DNA of 64,000 nt. Origin: Sphingobacteruim zhuxiongii. GTDB lineage: Bacteria; Bacteroidota; Bacteroidia; Sphingobacteriales; Sphingobacteriaceae. The translations under genes and the position numbers were made by a program. The stretch spans positions 1,178,001 through 1,242,000 of the forward strand of contig NZ_CP045652.1 in NCBI RefSeq assembly GCF_009557615.1, read 5' to 3'. Shown here in pieces: positions 63,730 through 64,000 of this stretch; position 1 is the first letter of the stretch; each line of letters begins with the position of its first letter. The notes beneath the pieces were generated by a model that saw only the letters and a program-made list of their open reading frames with translations, searched no databases and was not told where the DNA came from.

Positions 63730-64000
63730 ATGGAAAAGCAAAAGAAATCTAATTTCTTTAAAGACAGTTTTAATATTTTGAAAAACTCTGTAATGGGGTT
63801 TATGAACGAGGACAGCTTAAAGTATAGTGCGTCGTTAGCATACTACACGATTTTTTCATTAGGGCCAATTTTGGTTCTAATGATTTCACTGGCCGGAATC
63901 TTTTTAGGTGAAGAGGCTATAAAAGGGAAAGTTTTTACAGAACTCAATGGAATCGTAGGAGCGAGCGCTGCACGTCAGATTCAAGAGGTTATCAAGAATT
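63730..64000 (+). CDS. YihY/virulence factor BrkB family protein, N-terminal part
   Basis: Visible residues (MEKQKKSNFFKDSFNILKNS, then EDSLKYSASLAYYTIFSLGP) match the start of the YihY/UPF0761 membrane family, with TM1 (ILVLMISLAGIFLG). The gene runs off the right edge. Function of the family is not settled. Confidence 0.8.
   Translation, partial: MEKQKKSNFFKDSFNILKNSVMGFMNEDSLKYSASLAYYTIFSLGPILVLMISLAGIFLGEEAIKGKVFTELNGIVGASAARQIQEVIKN

Overview
The window looks like a chromosomal segment of a Bacteroidota bacterium, most likely family Sphingobacteriaceae (Sphingobacterium/Pedobacter-like). The evidence is low G+C coding, almost no Shine-Dalgarno sites, repeated Bacteroidota-type -7 boxes (TAnnTTTG) upstream of genes and tRNAs, a long NusB (316 aa), paired DUF3857 proteins, a nusB-DUF1573-yajC block and a one-chain PurL. 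Nearly all of it is vertically inherited, housekeeping-like sequence. I see no CRISPR array, transposase, integrase or phage module. The odhB (sucB) gene at the left edge and a YihY/BrkB-family gene at the right edge are cut by the window.

Layout. 0-4.6 kb: 2-oxoglutarate dehydrogenase E1 and E2, then a DASH-type cryptochrome. 4.8-12.6 kb: an NmrA-like protein, a UbiD-type decarboxylase, asparagine synthase, and arginase plus ornithine aminotransferase with a divergent Lrp/AsnC regulator. 12.6-17.8 kb: a heme oxygenase and bacteriophytochrome kinase pair, a YhhN protein and an amino-acid permease. 17.9-22.4 kb: metals, with a feoA-feoB-small Cys-rich operon, a divergent MarR regulator, a ZIP transporter and a PAP2 phosphatase. 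22.6-28 kb: glmM, rplU-rpmA, a small unexplained accessory patch (58 aa, 227 aa and 67 aa proteins) and tRNA-Ala. 28-34 kb: two DUF3857 proteins and an MsbA-like ABC exporter. 34-40 kb: a leucine-dehydrogenase-like protein, nusB, DUF1573 lipoprotein, yajC, rlmF and a Na+/H+ antiporter. 40-46 kb: a secreted beta-helix protein and purL. 46.6-49.2 kb: ybbR-coaE-exonuclease operon. 49.6-51.1 kb: two identical tRNA-Phe genes and mnmA. 51.4-55 kb: a pfkA-kinase-gapA operon with a divergent NUDIX-fold regulator. 55.2-61.4 kb: a TetR-TolC-adaptor-RND efflux operon. 61.6-64 kb: a lipoprotein, an EamA exporter, a small charged protein and the truncated YihY gene.

How the genes work together. Arginase and OAT convert arginine through ornithine to glutamate semialdehyde and glutamate, probably under the adjacent Lrp regulator. 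Heme oxygenase supplies biliverdin to the phytochrome next to it. FeoA/B import ferrous iron. PfkA and GapA carry glycolytic flux and share an operon with an amino-sugar-type kinase. The most notable points are a leucine-dehydrogenase homologue whose catalytic lysine is serine, a phytochrome with Gln at a conserved chromophore-pocket His, a likely effector-sensing NUDIX protein facing the glycolytic operon with a palindrome between them, a palindrome between feoA and marR, an intercistronic hairpin between sucA and odhB, and the uncharacterised patch beside tRNA-Ala. I found no convincing new multi-gene system. The 26.7-27.9 kb patch is the best candidate for undescribed biology.
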